From JBAYJC01 sp041665285 (GTDB lineage: Bacteria > Patescibacteriota > Patescibacteriia > 2-12-FULL-60-25), in assembly GCA_041665285.1 (NCBI GenBank), contig JBAYJC010000003.1:1-64000 (forward strand): a DNA stretch of 64,000 nt, given 5' to 3'. Position numbers and translations under genes: made by a program. The notes under the pieces are model-generated. The model made no database searches. It worked only from the letters and a program-made list of their open reading frames with translations, and was not told the origin of the DNA. Below, piece after piece: positions 7,595 to 16,860 of this stretch (position 1 is its first letter; every line of letters begins with the position of its first letter).

Positions 7595-9583
7595 TTATTG
7601 GCTCGCAGGACGAGGCGCCGGATTCCCCACAGACGAGCCCGCGACTTCGGGTGCGCAATACCATTCGTCTAGCTTATATGCGGTTGGCGCCCTATCCGTA
7701 GCGCTCACACCATCACCCAAGTACAAAACACAGCTAAGTCCAGTACGACAACCCACAACATCTGAGTTGCCGCTCATACCACAGGCACCGCCTATGCAAC
7801 GACAACGCTCTCCGCGTCGACCGACGGAACACTCACCCCCCTCTGCTGTTGTATTGTATCGTACGCACTGAGGGGTTGGATCTACACCAAAAAATGTATC
7901 AGCAGTTAGCCCAGGAATACCGATGCAGTTCTCCGTGTTCGGACACCGCAGAACATTACCAGGCGCCGCGAGCAGGTCTGATCGTTCTCGCCCATACACA
8001 CCATCTACACTAATCAAGTTTATTCGAGGAGCCGTGGCTGATGGTGGCTCAGGAGACCTCAAGGCGACCGCGTCCGCATGAGGACGAGGCGTGAGACGCT
8101 GGCAGGTCCACACATCATTCTGGACTCGTCCGAGGGCTTCGGCGATCCAACTACCTGCTACATCGCGCGTTGTTTGATAGACACAGCGCAATCCTTCACC
8201 GCATTGAACCCATTTTGAGTTTTCGTGGTTCGTGGTTTGTCCGGCAGGAACAGTCACATCGTGCCCGCTCCCACTTGCATTGCAAAGCTGACCTTCCAAA
8301 CCGCTTGAGCAACGACCGCCTGGCGTGCCGCTGTTGAAACGGATGCACCATGATCCTGTCTGACAATCTTGATCTGCGACACAATAAGGCGGATTTTGCG
8401 GAGGCCGCTCGCCTGCAGTGCGAGGAGCACAAAACCAATCCTCATCCGTGCCTTGAGCTGGATTATTGTCATTATAGAGCTTGCAATTAAGCCCTTCACC
8501 GCAATCTCTCGCGATATATTCCGCACCCGCTGTCGGAGAACATCCTTCCACAGAACGACAGCGACAACGATCACCTGCACGCCCCCAAGAACAAGTACCA
8601 TCAGCGGCATGCCTAATACATCTCCCCGCGGGTAAAAAGTCCGCCCCTCCTGCGGCCGCACGTGCCAACCGTGTGCCTTCCGTATTTTCTCCACACTGTG
8701 CGTCCGTTGTGCATGATACAGGGGCAGAAGGCGGCCGGGGTCTTGAGTCCGTATTTCCCACTGAGGCCACAGGATCGCACTTCCAATTCGCTTTTTTTCC
8801 ACCATCCGCAATATTACCGATGACACAACGATTATTCGTTGGCATGGATCCGCAAGGATACACGCCTGCGCCTCCGTTATTTGTATCCATGGGACCCGTG
8901 GCTGGTCTGCTCAATTTCGTGGAAGCGGGCGCATCATTCATGAAGCGACACCCCTGCCCCTCGCAACGACATCGCTCATTTGGACGACCAGATGTACATA
9001 AACCGTTTCCTTTATTTGCTGTGTCCGTCGCAATGTTAAATGGTTCTTGGACACCTGTACGCAAACATTTTCCACCCTGACAATCAGCATCCGTCGAACA
9101 TCCTGCACCGCCTTCCATATTCAGATTCGTCACATTTGACGAATTCACACTCTCAAGAGTCAGCTGTTGCGGGCAGATTCTCTTGACGGCGGGCATGGTG
9201 ATTTTGAGGGTTTCGGGGTTTACGGTTTTCAGGACCACAAACGCAAGAAATACCAGTAACATGCCTGCGATGGCGTCTTTGATGGTGGTTTTAGCGGCTT
9301 GGATATCTCCAATGACCGAACCCGTGACATAACGGAAGCCGCCGTATAACACCATGATCGTGGCCGCAACCGCGACAATGCCAAGTGCGTAGTTGTAGAA
9401 CGCGACAATGTATTGTGAAATGTTCGAAACTTGTGTCACGCTACCAATGGCAACATTCAGTTTCACTGCCGCAGGCGACACGTCACCGCAATTTGTTTGT
9501 GCAAAAGCCGCCCAAGGAACCAAGCCGAGGATCGGCGTGAGAATGCCCGCGATTTTCCAGGAATGAACGAGGCGTGTGAACAT
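7595..9583 (-). CDS. T4SS pilin-like protein with long Cys-rich ectodomain
   Basis: The 662-residue protein begins with a signal peptide (about 1-29, cleavage after AFA) and a VirB2/TrbC-like two-helix module: TM1 about 60-80, a short polar loop containing VTGS and a Lys-rich amphipathic piece, and TM2 about 104-119. Everything after residue 130 is predicted extracytoplasmic and contains about 40 cysteines. It includes repeated modules with the pattern ERCRC/DRCRC followed by 4-6 residues and Cys, and repeats of G-E/D-G-L-x-C. Cys spacing resembles small disulfide-rich domains rather than metal sites. It lies 17 nt downstream of a DsbA-like gene and is probably co-transcribed with it. Function (surface filament, adhesin or DNA uptake) is inference. 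Confidence 0.75.
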   Translation of the reverse strand: MFTRLVHSWKIAGILTPILGLVPWAAFAQTNCGDVSPAAVKLNVAIGSVTQVSNISQYIVAFYNYALGIVAVAATIMVLYGGFRYVTGSVIGDIQAAKTTIKDAIAGMLLVFLAFVVLKTVNPETLKITMPAVKRICPQQLTLESVNSSNVTNLNMEGGAGCSTDADCQGGKCLRTGVQEPFNIATDTANKGNGLCTSGRPNERCRCEGQGCRFMNDAPASTKLSRPATGPMDTNNGGAGVYPCGSMPTNNRCVIGNIADGGKKANWKCDPVASVGNTDSRPRPPSAPVSCTTDAQCGENTEGTRLARAAAGGADFLPAGRCIRHAADGTCSWGRAGDRCRCRSVEGCSPTAGAEYIARDCGEGLNCKLYNDNNPAQGTDEDWFCAPRTAGERPPQNPPYCVADQDCQTGSWCIRFNSGTPGGRCSSGLEGQLCNASGSGHDVTVPAGQTTNHENSKWVQCGEGLRCVYQTTRDVAGSWIAEALGRVQNDVWTCQRLTPRPHADAVALRSPEPPSATAPRINLISVDGVYGRERSDLLAAPGNVLRCPNTENCIGIPGLTADTFFGVDPTPQCVRYNTTAEGGECSVGRRGERCRCIGGACGMSGNSDVVGCRTGLSCVLYLGDGVSATDRAPTAYKLDEWYCAPEVAGSSVGNPAPRPASQ

Positions 9584-9600
9584 ACGAATAGCAAAAACGC

Positions 9601-10347
9601 TTATTTTTTTTCTTCTAAAAAGAGTTTGATGAGATATTCTAGCGTTGTTTCATCAACGCCGCCTTGAATTTTTACCCCATTGAAAAAGAACGTTGGCGTA
9701 CCCGTCACACCGGCCTTTGCTCCATCCTGCATATCTTCAAGAATGGTGTTTTCAGGTTTGACGGTCGTGACGCAATCCTGAAACTGCGTCATATCAACGC
9801 CAAGTCCCTGCGCATACCGTAACAAATCCGCGTCTTCCTGATGGCTTTGATTAGCAAATAGCAAATCATAATACTCCCAAAACTTTCCTTGATCCTGCAT
9901 ACACCGAGCGGCAATAGCTGTGGCCGCGGCGCGCGGGTGAATGTCATCCAAGGGAAAATCGCGCACAAGAAAGCGCACGCGATCCTTATACTTCGCCATG
10001 ATGCGACGGAATGGCACCGCAGAATCATGGGAATACGGACAGCTGTAATCTACAAACTCTACCACGGTGAGTTTGGCGGCATTAGGGCCAATAGAGGGCG
10101 CAAGCGCAGACGTGAGCCGCGCAAGTTCTTTTGCGGTCACCTGCTGGTTCAATCTGAGCTTACCTACAGATGCCTTTAGCTGTTGTTCAAGAATGGGGTT
10201 CATTCCTCCCTGCTTAATAGAGCGATAATATCGATACGAAAGTCGAAAAAACGATACAAGCCCCAAAAGACACAGGCAAATGAACACCCAAAAAATAACC
10301 TTGCGCCAGCGCAAAGAATACGTCCGCCCAAAAGCTGTCAACTGCAT
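9601..10347 (-). CDS. DsbA-like thioredoxin-fold protein with CPYS site
   Basis: The 248-residue protein has an N-terminal TM helix (17-35) and an extracytoplasmic DsbA-type domain. The usual CPxC active site reads CPYS (103-106), so the resolving cysteine is a serine. The cis-Pro loop GVTGTP is intact (Pro218), and two further cysteines occur at 149 and 192. A monothiol site could support thiol exchange or isomerisation rather than simple oxidation. ATG 10347 is chosen because a TG-TGC-TATACT box ends 7 nt upstream; earlier in-frame sequence would cross this promoter. The downstream partner is a protein with about 40 cysteines, which suggests a folding role. Confidence 0.85.
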   Translation of the reverse strand: MQLTAFGRTYSLRWRKVIFWVFICLCLLGLVSFFRLSYRYYRSIKQGGMNPILEQQLKASVGKLRLNQQVTAKELARLTSALAPSIGPNAAKLTVVEFVDYSCPYSHDSAVPFRRIMAKYKDRVRFLVRDFPLDDIHPRAAATAIAARCMQDQGKFWEYYDLLFANQSHQEDADLLRYAQGLGVDMTQFQDCVTTVKPENTILEDMQDGAKAGVTGTPTFFFNGVKIQGGVDETTLEYLIKLFLEEKK

Positions 10348-10353
10348 GGCATA

Positions 10354-10364
10354 AGTATAGCACA
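10354..10364 (-). promoter_or_regulatory. Extended -10 of the DsbA-like gene
   Basis: TGTGCTATACT on the minus strand, with the hexamer at 10354-10359. Transcription should start at or beside the ATG (10347), giving a leaderless mRNA. The same 11-mer occurs upstream of the pilin gene at 60724. Confidence 0.6.
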
Positions 10365-10395
10365 CCTGTTCCTCCCTTTCCTTCTGTAGAGTAGA

Positions 10396-12918
10396 ATGTC
10401 CAGAGATATGTCTCGAACTTTTGATGGGATTTCCTATCCCGTGGGGCTGACAAACGAAGAGGCGCGGCAACGGCTCAAACAATATGGGCCAAATAGCGTG
10501 CTTCGTCAGCAACATACCCATCCCGTTTTACTGTTCTTGAAAAAATTCAATAGCCCACTGCTCCTGATTGTCATGGCGGCTTCGGTTGTTTCTTTTCTTT
10601 TAGGAGAAACCGTGAATGCGACCATTCTCGTGTGCATGACGTTTCTTTCCGTGACGCTGGACTTTATCAACTCCTACAAATCCGAACGCGCGCTCATCCT
10701 CCTTCTTAAACGCGTAGTGACCACAGCAACCGTTGTGCGACAGGGCGCTCCTGTGGAACTGCCTTTTGCGGATATTGTTCCAGGAGATATTTTGCTCTTG
10801 TCTGCGGGCGATGTGGTCCCTGCAGATGCCTGTCTGCTCTCTGGACGTGATTTGTTCATCAACCAATCTGCGCTCACAGGCGAATCCTTTCCAGCAGAAA
10901 AACACGCGGACAACTGCAAAGCACGCGCGCACCAAAATCCCACGCCTGATCTGCCTGACTTTATTTTCATGGGCACAAGCGTGATCACAGGCTTGGGCGT
11001 GGCTGAGGCTGTACGCACGGGACGGCAAACCGCATTTGGAAAAATCGCTGACCAATTGCAAGCCGCAGAACTCGACACGGATTTTGAACGTAATATCCAC
11101 AGGTTCAGCCTCTTTGTCATGCGACTCGTCACCGTGATGATTGGCATTGTCTTTTTGATCAATGCCTTTTCTGGTCGTGGATGGCTCACCTCTTTTCTCT
11201 TTGCGCTTGCTATTGCGATTGGCGTCACTCCTGAGCTATTGCCCGTCATCATGTCCGTGGCACTGAGTCATGGGTCCCAACGCATGGCAAAAAAGGATGT
11301 GATCGTAAAAAACCTCTCTGCCATTCAAAACTTTGGGAGCATGAATATCTTGTGTACGGATAAAACCGGTACACTCACGCAGGACCATATCGCTCTCGTA
11401 AAATACATCGACGGTTTTGGAGCTTCCTCTGAGCAGGTGCTTCTCCATGCCTATCTCAACAGCTTTTTTCATACAGGTGTTCAAAATCCCCTGGATGATG
11501 CAGTGCGCGATTATCGCTCCATTGATATCACGGGCTTTACCAAGGTCGATGAAATACCGTTTGACTACCAACGAAAACGGGAAAGTGTAATCGTGGCAAG
11601 TGCCAACGCCCATCTGCTCATCACAAAGGGAGCACCAGAGGAAGTCTTTAAGATCAGCGAACACTATACGCAAGATGGACACACGCAATCACTGGATGAC
11701 AAAGCCCGTTCCAAGATTCTCCAGCAGTTCCACGACCTTTCAGAGGATGGTTTTCGTGTGCTCGCCGTGGCCATCAAAGACCTGGGAGACAAACCCATAT
11801 CTCACGCCATTTCCGAGGAACAAAACATGACATTCCTCGGGTTTGTCGCCTTCCTCGATCCGCCAAAAGAAACGGCCCTCGCAACCATTCAACACTTGGA
11901 ACAGCTTGGCATTGAAATCAAAATTATCACGGGCGACAATGAGATTCTCACCAAAAAAATCTGCCGAGACATGCGTCTGCCTATTCGAGGCATTCTCACG
12001 AATCAAGACATCCGCGGACTTTCTGATGCGGAACTGCAACGACGCGCACTCACCACAACTATCTTTGCTCGCATTACGCCAGAACAAAAAGAACGCATCA
12101 TCCTCTGTCTCAAAAATGCCGGGCAAGTCGTAGGATACCTTGGCGATGGCATTAATGATGCTCCTGCGCTCAAAGCCGCGGACATCGGCATGTCCGTCAA
12201 CAATGCGGTGGACGTTGCCAAAGAGACAGCGGACATCATTCTTCTACGCAAAGATCTCGATGTGCTCAAAGATGGCGTTCTTGAGGGACGGCGCACCTTC
12301 CACAATACCCTCAAATACATTCTCATGGGCTTGAGCTCAAACTTCGGTAACATGTTCTCCATGATGGGCGCCTCTGCTTTCCTCCCCTTTCTCCCCATGT
12401 TGCCCACACAGATTCTCCTCAATAATTTCCTGTACGACACGTCACAGCTCACCCTTTCCACAGACCATGTAGATGAGGAGGCCGTACAAAAACCCGTTGC
12501 TTGGAACATGAAGTTCATCCGCACCTACATGCTTGTTTTTGGTCCTGTCAGCTCTTTGTTCGACTTTCTGACATTCGGTGTTCTGTACTGGGGCTTTCAT
12601 CTCACAGGCACAGCATTTCAAACAGGCTGGTTTTTGGAGTCCATTGCCACGCAAGTGCTTGTTATCTATGTGATTCGTACAAAAAAGATCCCCTTCCTCC
12701 AAAGCCGCCCCAGCACAGCCCTGCTGGTAAACACGCTTCTCGTTGTGAGTATTGCTTGGATTATTCCTTTGACACCCCTCGGCGCCTTTTTTGGCCTTGC
12801 GCCACTGCCCATGATGCTTCTCCTCCTGATGGTCGGCATGGTTCTCCTCTATCTCCTGCTCATGGAAGCCGTTAAGCGATGGTTTTATAAACGCTATCAT
12901 CAGGCATTTACTCGGTAA
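10396..12918 (+). CDS. mgtA: Magnesium-translocating P-type ATPase (MgtA-like)
   Basis: The 840-residue protein is a P3B-type ATPase expected to import Mg2+ using ATP. It has the N-terminal cation-ATPase domain, the actuator TGES motif, the phosphorylation motif DKTGT (Asp near residue 322), GDGINDAP in the hinge and a C-terminal block of TM helices with the MgtA-type segment N-N-F-L-Y-D. The first ATG (10396) and an ATG at 10408 are both possible; a TAGAGT/TAGAAT box overlaps the first, so the second could be used from a leaderless transcript. It is divergent from the DsbA-like gene with 48 bp between starts. Confidence 0.9.
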   Translation: MSRDMSRTFDGISYPVGLTNEEARQRLKQYGPNSVLRQQHTHPVLLFLKKFNSPLLLIVMAASVVSFLLGETVNATILVCMTFLSVTLDFINSYKSERALILLLKRVVTTATVVRQGAPVELPFADIVPGDILLLSAGDVVPADACLLSGRDLFINQSALTGESFPAEKHADNCKARAHQNPTPDLPDFIFMGTSVITGLGVAEAVRTGRQTAFGKIADQLQAAELDTDFERNIHRFSLFVMRLVTVMIGIVFLINAFSGRGWLTSFLFALAIAIGVTPELLPVIMSVALSHGSQRMAKKDVIVKNLSAIQNFGSMNILCTDKTGTLTQDHIALVKYIDGFGASSEQVLLHAYLNSFFHTGVQNPLDDAVRDYRSIDITGFTKVDEIPFDYQRKRESVIVASANAHLLITKGAPEEVFKISEHYTQDGHTQSLDDKARSKILQQFHDLSEDGFRVLAVAIKDLGDKPISHAISEEQNMTFLGFVAFLDPPKETALATIQHLEQLGIEIKIITGDNEILTKKICRDMRLPIRGILTNQDIRGLSDAELQRRALTTTIFARITPEQKERIILCLKNAGQVVGYLGDGINDAPALKAADIGMSVNNAVDVAKETADIILLRKDLDVLKDGVLEGRRTFHNTLKYILMGLSSNFGNMFSMMGASAFLPFLPMLPTQILLNNFLYDTSQLTLSTDHVDEEAVQKPVAWNMKFIRTYMLVFGPVSSLFDFLTFGVLYWGFHLTGTAFQTGWFLESIATQVLVIYVIRTKKIPFLQSRPSTALLVNTLLVVSIAWIIPLTPLGAFFGLAPLPMMLLLLMVGMVLLYLLLMEAVKRWFYKRYHQAFTR

Positions 12919-12924
12919 TCTCGC

Positions 12925-12953
12925 TTGACCATTTCTGCCTTTCACGGTACGTT
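12925..12953 (+). promoter_or_regulatory. Promoter of secG
   Basis: TTGACC (12925-12930), 17-nt spacer, TACGTT (12948-12953). Predicted start near 12960, only about 3 nt before the ATG. Confidence 0.6.
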
Positions 12954-12962
12954 TTTCCCGTT

Positions 12963-13184
12963 ATGCGCGATACCATCCTCTCGATCTCCCTCTTTATTGT
13001 CTCGATTTTGCTGATTACAGCCATTTTGCTACAGCAACGCGGCTCTGGCCTAGGCGCGGCTTTTGGTGGCGAAGGAAATGTCTTCCGCACCAAGCGCGGT
13101 TTAGAGCAGGGTCTCTACTACGCAACCATTGCGCTCGCCGCCCTTTTTGTCGGCATCGCGGTTTTGAACATGGTATTGGCGTAA
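12963..13184 (+). CDS. secG: Preprotein translocase subunit SecG
   Basis: SecG assists SecYE in protein export. The 73-residue protein has two TM helices separated by the conserved loop QQRGSGLGAAFGG, which is diagnostic. Length fits short SecG proteins. It has its own promoter and is nearly leaderless. The neighbouring gene encodes an exported or membrane-anchored solute-binding protein. Confidence 0.95.
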   Translation: MRDTILSISLFIVSILLITAILLQQRGSGLGAAFGGEGNVFRTKRGLEQGLYYATIALAALFVGIAVLNMVLA

Positions 13185-13232
13185 AATAAGTCCATAAAGC
13201 GAAAAAATCATAAGGCCAAAAGTCCACATCCC

Positions 13233-13270
13233 GACTTTACAGACCTTACGACTTTACAGACTTTATAGAC
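13233..13270 (+). repeat. Short direct repeats upstream of the binding-protein gene
   Basis: GACTTTACAGAC occurs at 13233-13244 and 13250-13261, with a one-mismatch copy GACTTTATAGAC at 13259-13270. The last copy supplies TATAGACTAT about 6-9 nt before the ATG at 13279, so the repeats may mark the promoter or a regulator site. Confidence 0.5.
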
Positions 13271-13278
13271 TATCCCCC

Positions 13279-15150
13279 ATGCCCCTGTCCCCTCATAAGA
13301 ATGGATCTTGGTGGCGCTCACTCTTCTTTTGGCGCAAAGCCGCTGGATCGCAAGAATTCAAGCCCACGTCGCATTCAGATCATGCGCTGGTCTTTGCGGT
13401 GACAGCCCCACGACGTTTCCCGCGCTTCACGCAGTTACGCTTTCTTAGCCGCGTGTTCTCTACCAACGAACTGCGCCTTTTTTACGGAGCGCTGTTTAGT
13501 GCACTTGTTTTTCTCCTTCTCGGCGCAGTAAACATCGTGCTCCCCCACCTCTCCGCAACCCCTTCTCAAGGAGGCACGATCACCGAAGCGCTTATCGGAA
13601 CACCAAAACTCATCAATCCGTTATTTGCTTCACTAAATGACGTTGATCAAGATCTTTCAACGCTGATCTATTCGGGCCTATTTCGACTAGACGAGCATCT
13701 GAACCCTCAACCAGACCTTGTTTCTTCCTATCGCTGGCTTGAAGAGGGAAAAACCCTTGAGGTTGTTTTGCGAACCGACGCACAATTCCACGACAATATC
13801 CCGCTCACTGCCGGTGATGTGGTTTTTACATATCAGGCCATTCGCGACTCCAATTGGCGTTCTCCGCTGGCCGGCCTGTTTCGTGGCGTAAAAGTCATCC
13901 GCATTGATGACCAGACCGTGCAATTCCAACTTGAAAACGCTGATCCTACGTTCACCGCACTCCTCACCATTGGCATTTTACCCGCACATATCTGGGAAGA
14001 TGTCTCGGAATCTGGCGCGCATCTTGCTGAGGCAAATATCAAACCCTTGGGCACTGGCCCGTATCAAGTGGAATCGTTTACACGTGATGCCAAGGGCAAT
14101 ATTTTGACGTTTCAGCTTAAACGTTTTGAAAAATACTACGGTGCGGCACCGTATATCGATCGCTGGAAGTTTCGCTTCTTTCCTGACCAAGAACTCGCGC
14201 TCACTGCTCTCAAGAATAACCAAGTCGATGCGCTGGCCTTTATTCCCTGGGTAGAGGTTGAGGAAATGAAGACTGCCGGTATCCGTACGGCAACCATCAA
14301 TCTTCCGCAAGAATCCGTGGTATTCTTCAACATCACCGAGCCGGTCCTCAAAGAGGAACGCGTGCGGCGTGCGTTAGACTTAGCCATTGATCGCGAGGAA
14401 CTGCGAACGCTCTTGGATGCGCATGCTGTACGTCTCACGAGTGCTTTTCCTTTCATGGAAAGCACTTCCACCACGGTCCCAGATCTGACAGCCGCTCGCA
14501 CACTTTTGGAAGAGTCTGGCTGGATCCTCAAAGAGGACGCGACTATACGCACCTGGAAAGCGCCGGCAGTGCGTTCCTCACGCACCTCAACACGTGCCAC
14601 GCCGGTTACAACACCTTCTTCATTTACCAGCACAACTCAACTCGAAATTTCCATCAGCGTTCCCAACCAACCTGATCTCCTCAAACTCGCCGACCTGCTT
14701 CAGCGTCGATGGTCTTTGCTGGGAATCAAGGTGAACGTCACAGCCGATGAAGCAGAGAATTTGCGCCGCTCTAGCGTGACAGACCATGCGTATCAAGTGC
14801 TTGTCTGGAACATTCTTCTGCCCGCCACGCAAGACATCTCCCCTTTTTGGAGTGGCGACTCTGTCGGAAAGGCAGGATTCAACTTCTCACAAATCAACGA
14901 CACAGCGATCAACACGGCGCTCGCTCAATTGCCTATCAGCACCTCAACCGAGGCACTAACGGTTGCGCGCATCAAACTTTCTGACGCTATTCTCGCAAAA
15001 ACACCCGCCATTTTCCTTCTGCGACCAACCTTTGCCTATCTTATTTCTCGCCAAATCAAAGGCGTGAGTGACCTCCGTCTTGCCACGCCTTCTGATCGCC
15101 TCTCACAAGCACGCACGTGGTACATCAAGACAGGATGGTCGTGGAAATAG
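13279..15150 (+). CDS. Family-5 extracellular solute-binding protein, membrane-anchored
   Basis: The 623-residue protein belongs to the OppA/DppA (SBP_bac_5) family that binds peptides for ABC import. A basic cytoplasmic N-terminus of about 68 residues is followed by one TM helix (69-88), then the binding domain from about residue 98, beginning with the GGTITEALIG segment. Family segments such as YSGLFRLD, AGDVVFTYQA and PLGTGPYQVE are visible. A low-complexity Arg/Ser/Thr insertion occurs near residues 430-455. No ABC permease or ATPase genes are adjacent, so it may act with distant components or as a sensor. Its last 26 bases overlap the convergent gene at 15125-16153. Confidence 0.85.
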   Translation: MPLSPHKNGSWWRSLFFWRKAAGSQEFKPTSHSDHALVFAVTAPRRFPRFTQLRFLSRVFSTNELRLFYGALFSALVFLLLGAVNIVLPHLSATPSQGGTITEALIGTPKLINPLFASLNDVDQDLSTLIYSGLFRLDEHLNPQPDLVSSYRWLEEGKTLEVVLRTDAQFHDNIPLTAGDVVFTYQAIRDSNWRSPLAGLFRGVKVIRIDDQTVQFQLENADPTFTALLTIGILPAHIWEDVSESGAHLAEANIKPLGTGPYQVESFTRDAKGNILTFQLKRFEKYYGAAPYIDRWKFRFFPDQELALTALKNNQVDALAFIPWVEVEEMKTAGIRTATINLPQESVVFFNITEPVLKEERVRRALDLAIDREELRTLLDAHAVRLTSAFPFMESTSTTVPDLTAARTLLEESGWILKEDATIRTWKAPAVRSSRTSTRATPVTTPSSFTSTTQLEISISVPNQPDLLKLADLLQRRWSLLGIKVNVTADEAENLRRSSVTDHAYQVLVWNILLPATQDISPFWSGDSVGKAGFNFSQINDTAINTALAQLPISTSTEALTVARIKLSDAILAKTPAIFLLRPTFAYLISRQIKGVSDLRLATPSDRLSQARTWYIKTGWSWK

Positions 15151-16153
15151 TCTCAAACAGCGCGACATGACTTTGAAGCAACGCATCGCGATACGCGGTG
15201 CGTTTTGCGAGTGCGTCGGACGCGCCAATGTCCGCAAGGATGGCGCCCATGACTCGCTCAAGCAAAACAAAATCCAGCGTGCGTTCATACGAGGCATCTG
15301 TCTGCGTGACTGGAATCGTGCGATACGTAGCACGCCATTCCTCCAAGATCTGCTTTGCACGTACGGGCGACACCTCCCCTTCGGGCATACTCATCCACAC
15401 AGACCACACATTAAACGCCAGGTCATACCACTGCGGTCGATAGGACCAAAACAGATTGGAAAATAAGACGCATTGCCCCTGCGCATCGCGAACAATGTCC
15501 GTAGACGTAAGATGTCCGTGACAGAATACAAGAGGCACCGTCTGACCGACCTGTCCGACGATCTCACAAAAGCGCGCCACAAACGGCTCATACTGTTCTG
15601 GCGCAAGGTATCCTTTATGCGCACACAGGGCACGCCACTTTTCTACACGGAACAGCACAAACTCTTTAGTAGATTCTTGCGGAGGCACAATCCATGGCTT
15701 TGTAATAGCCTTGGTCCGATACTCCTGATAAAACCGCGCGAACGTCTCGCGATCTTTTGAGGAAGGGCATGATCGATCAAAAAGAGGCACTCCATCAATA
15801 CACTCCATGATCGTATAACCGTAACCCCACTCCTCCTGCCGGGGTTCATGAGCGTAGATCTCTGGGATGCGTATCCATTCGCTTGTATTTTGCGCCATAA
15901 ATGCCCGCATACCATCTACCTCCTCTTCATCGAGGCGCAATCCCTGGATCTTCAACACTGCCGGGCGGTCGCCAAATACCCCCTGAAGCAATACACTGCC
16001 GACCTTATCCGCATCATACACTTGGCCTCGAAATAGCTCCTGACGGACAATAAAGCCTGTATTTGAGCAAACAATCTGAATAATTTCCGGTACACGACGC
16101 GCAAAAGCGTCCGTGACGTCGAAATAGCGTGTCCCGATATTGCCGTTTGTCAT
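15125..16153 (-). CDS. Aminoglycoside-phosphotransferase-fold protein, degenerate active site
   Basis: The 342-residue protein looks like an APH/choline-kinase-type protein: beta-rich N-lobe, a hinge-like IMECIDGVP segment and a catalytic-loop region. However, the HGD...N catalytic motif reads HGHLTSTD, and the metal-binding DxD-type segment reads S-N-L-F-W, so both key acidic positions are changed. It may bind a ligand without phosphotransfer, or the real motif is elsewhere. The ATG at 16153 lies 6 nt after a TAGTAT box (16160-16165), suggesting a leaderless transcript. It overlaps the solute-binding gene at its 3' end by 26 bp. Confidence 0.6.
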   Translation of the reverse strand: MTNGNIGTRYFDVTDAFARRVPEIIQIVCSNTGFIVRQELFRGQVYDADKVGSVLLQGVFGDRPAVLKIQGLRLDEEEVDGMRAFMAQNTSEWIRIPEIYAHEPRQEEWGYGYTIMECIDGVPLFDRSCPSSKDRETFARFYQEYRTKAITKPWIVPPQESTKEFVLFRVEKWRALCAHKGYLAPEQYEPFVARFCEIVGQVGQTVPLVFCHGHLTSTDIVRDAQGQCVLFSNLFWSYRPQWYDLAFNVWSVWMSMPEGEVSPVRAKQILEEWRATYRTIPVTQTDASYERTLDFVLLERVMGAILADIGASDALAKRTAYRDALLQSHVALFETISTTILS

Positions 16154-16198
16154 GACCGCATACTATCAAAAAACCCGTACCCATCCAACAAAAGGCCC

Positions 16199-16226
16199 TT
16201 GACAGAACGCCCAACTCCTTTATGAT
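16199..16226 (+). promoter_or_regulatory. Promoter of the first GC-rich cassette gene
   Basis: TTGACA (16199-16204), 16-nt spacer, TATGAT (16221-16226); leader about 20 nt containing GGAGGG. Confidence 0.7.
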
Positions 16227-16251
16227 GCGCGTTACCGGAGGGATAAAGACG

Positions 16252-16764
16252 ATGAGTAACGCAAACACGGAAGACATGACCTTGCTCATGCCGGGGAAGT
16301 CCTGCATCATCGAGCTCACCACGGACTTGGGGACTGGCAGGAAAGCCAAGCGCTGGTGGTGGGGCACGGTACAACACATAGAGATCCTCGAGATCGGCCT
16401 CAGGGTTCAGGCCAAGATCACGGGCGGGGCCTTTCTCCTCGACGAGGACTTCGAACCCATCATGTCCAACGAGCGCGAAAACGAGATGCCAAACAGCACC
16501 TACCTCGTGTACCCGAACACGGAAACGATCCGGATGCTCGTGGACCGGCTGGTCAAGGAGGAGAGCCACAAGGGCTTTGCCATCCGTGAGGCTGGGCGCT
16601 GGAAGGGCATCCTGTTCGACCTCATGGCCTTCATGGGTCGGGGCGACGGGAACACGGGCTCTGCCTTCGAGAGGCGCCTACGGACGCTCATCCTCGGCAC
16701 AGACGCTTCGGAAAACCCACAACACCCCAAGGCCGCAGACAACGACACCGCATCCGACCCCTAG
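16252..16764 (+). CDS. Hypothetical protein, GC-rich cassette
   Basis: I do not recognise this 170-residue soluble protein. It has no signal peptide or TM helix; the first half looks beta-rich (R-W-W-W-G, LRVQAKITGG), the middle is helical (TIRMLVDRLVKEE) and the tail is polar. The ATG at 16252 is supported by GGAGGG about 9 nt upstream; an in-frame ATG at 16222 would precede the predicted transcription start. The stop codon TAG lies at the loop/stem border of its own terminator. GC-rich codons (CTC, GAG, AAG, ATC) differ from the flanking genes. It forms a complete promoter-SD-gene-terminator unit next to a second such unit. Confidence 0.7.
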   Translation: MSNANTEDMTLLMPGKSCIIELTTDLGTGRKAKRWWWGTVQHIEILEIGLRVQAKITGGAFLLDEDFEPIMSNERENEMPNSTYLVYPNTETIRMLVDRLVKEESHKGFAIREAGRWKGILFDLMAFMGRGDGNTGSAFERRLRTLILGTDASENPQHPKAADNDTASDP

Positions 16765-16778
16765 GATGCGGTCTTTTA
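16747..16778 (+). terminator. Terminator overlapping the stop codon
   Basis: ACCGCATCC (16747-16755) pairs perfectly with GGATGCGGT (16764-16772), loop of 8 nt, then CTTTTAT. The TAG stop is 16762-16764, inside the hairpin. Confidence 0.85.
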
Positions 16779-16791
16779 TATCCAAAGGGGG

Positions 16792-16819
16792 TTGACAAAA
16801 TGCTAGGAATACGTAGAAT
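16792..16819 (+). promoter_or_regulatory. Promoter of the second GC-rich cassette gene
   Basis: TTGACA (16792-16797), 16-nt spacer, TAGAAT (16814-16819); leader about 35 nt ending in GGAGGT four bases before the ATG. Confidence 0.7.
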
Positions 16820-16860
16820 CAGGATACCCATGGACATCATAACCCAGCACGGAGGTGCAG

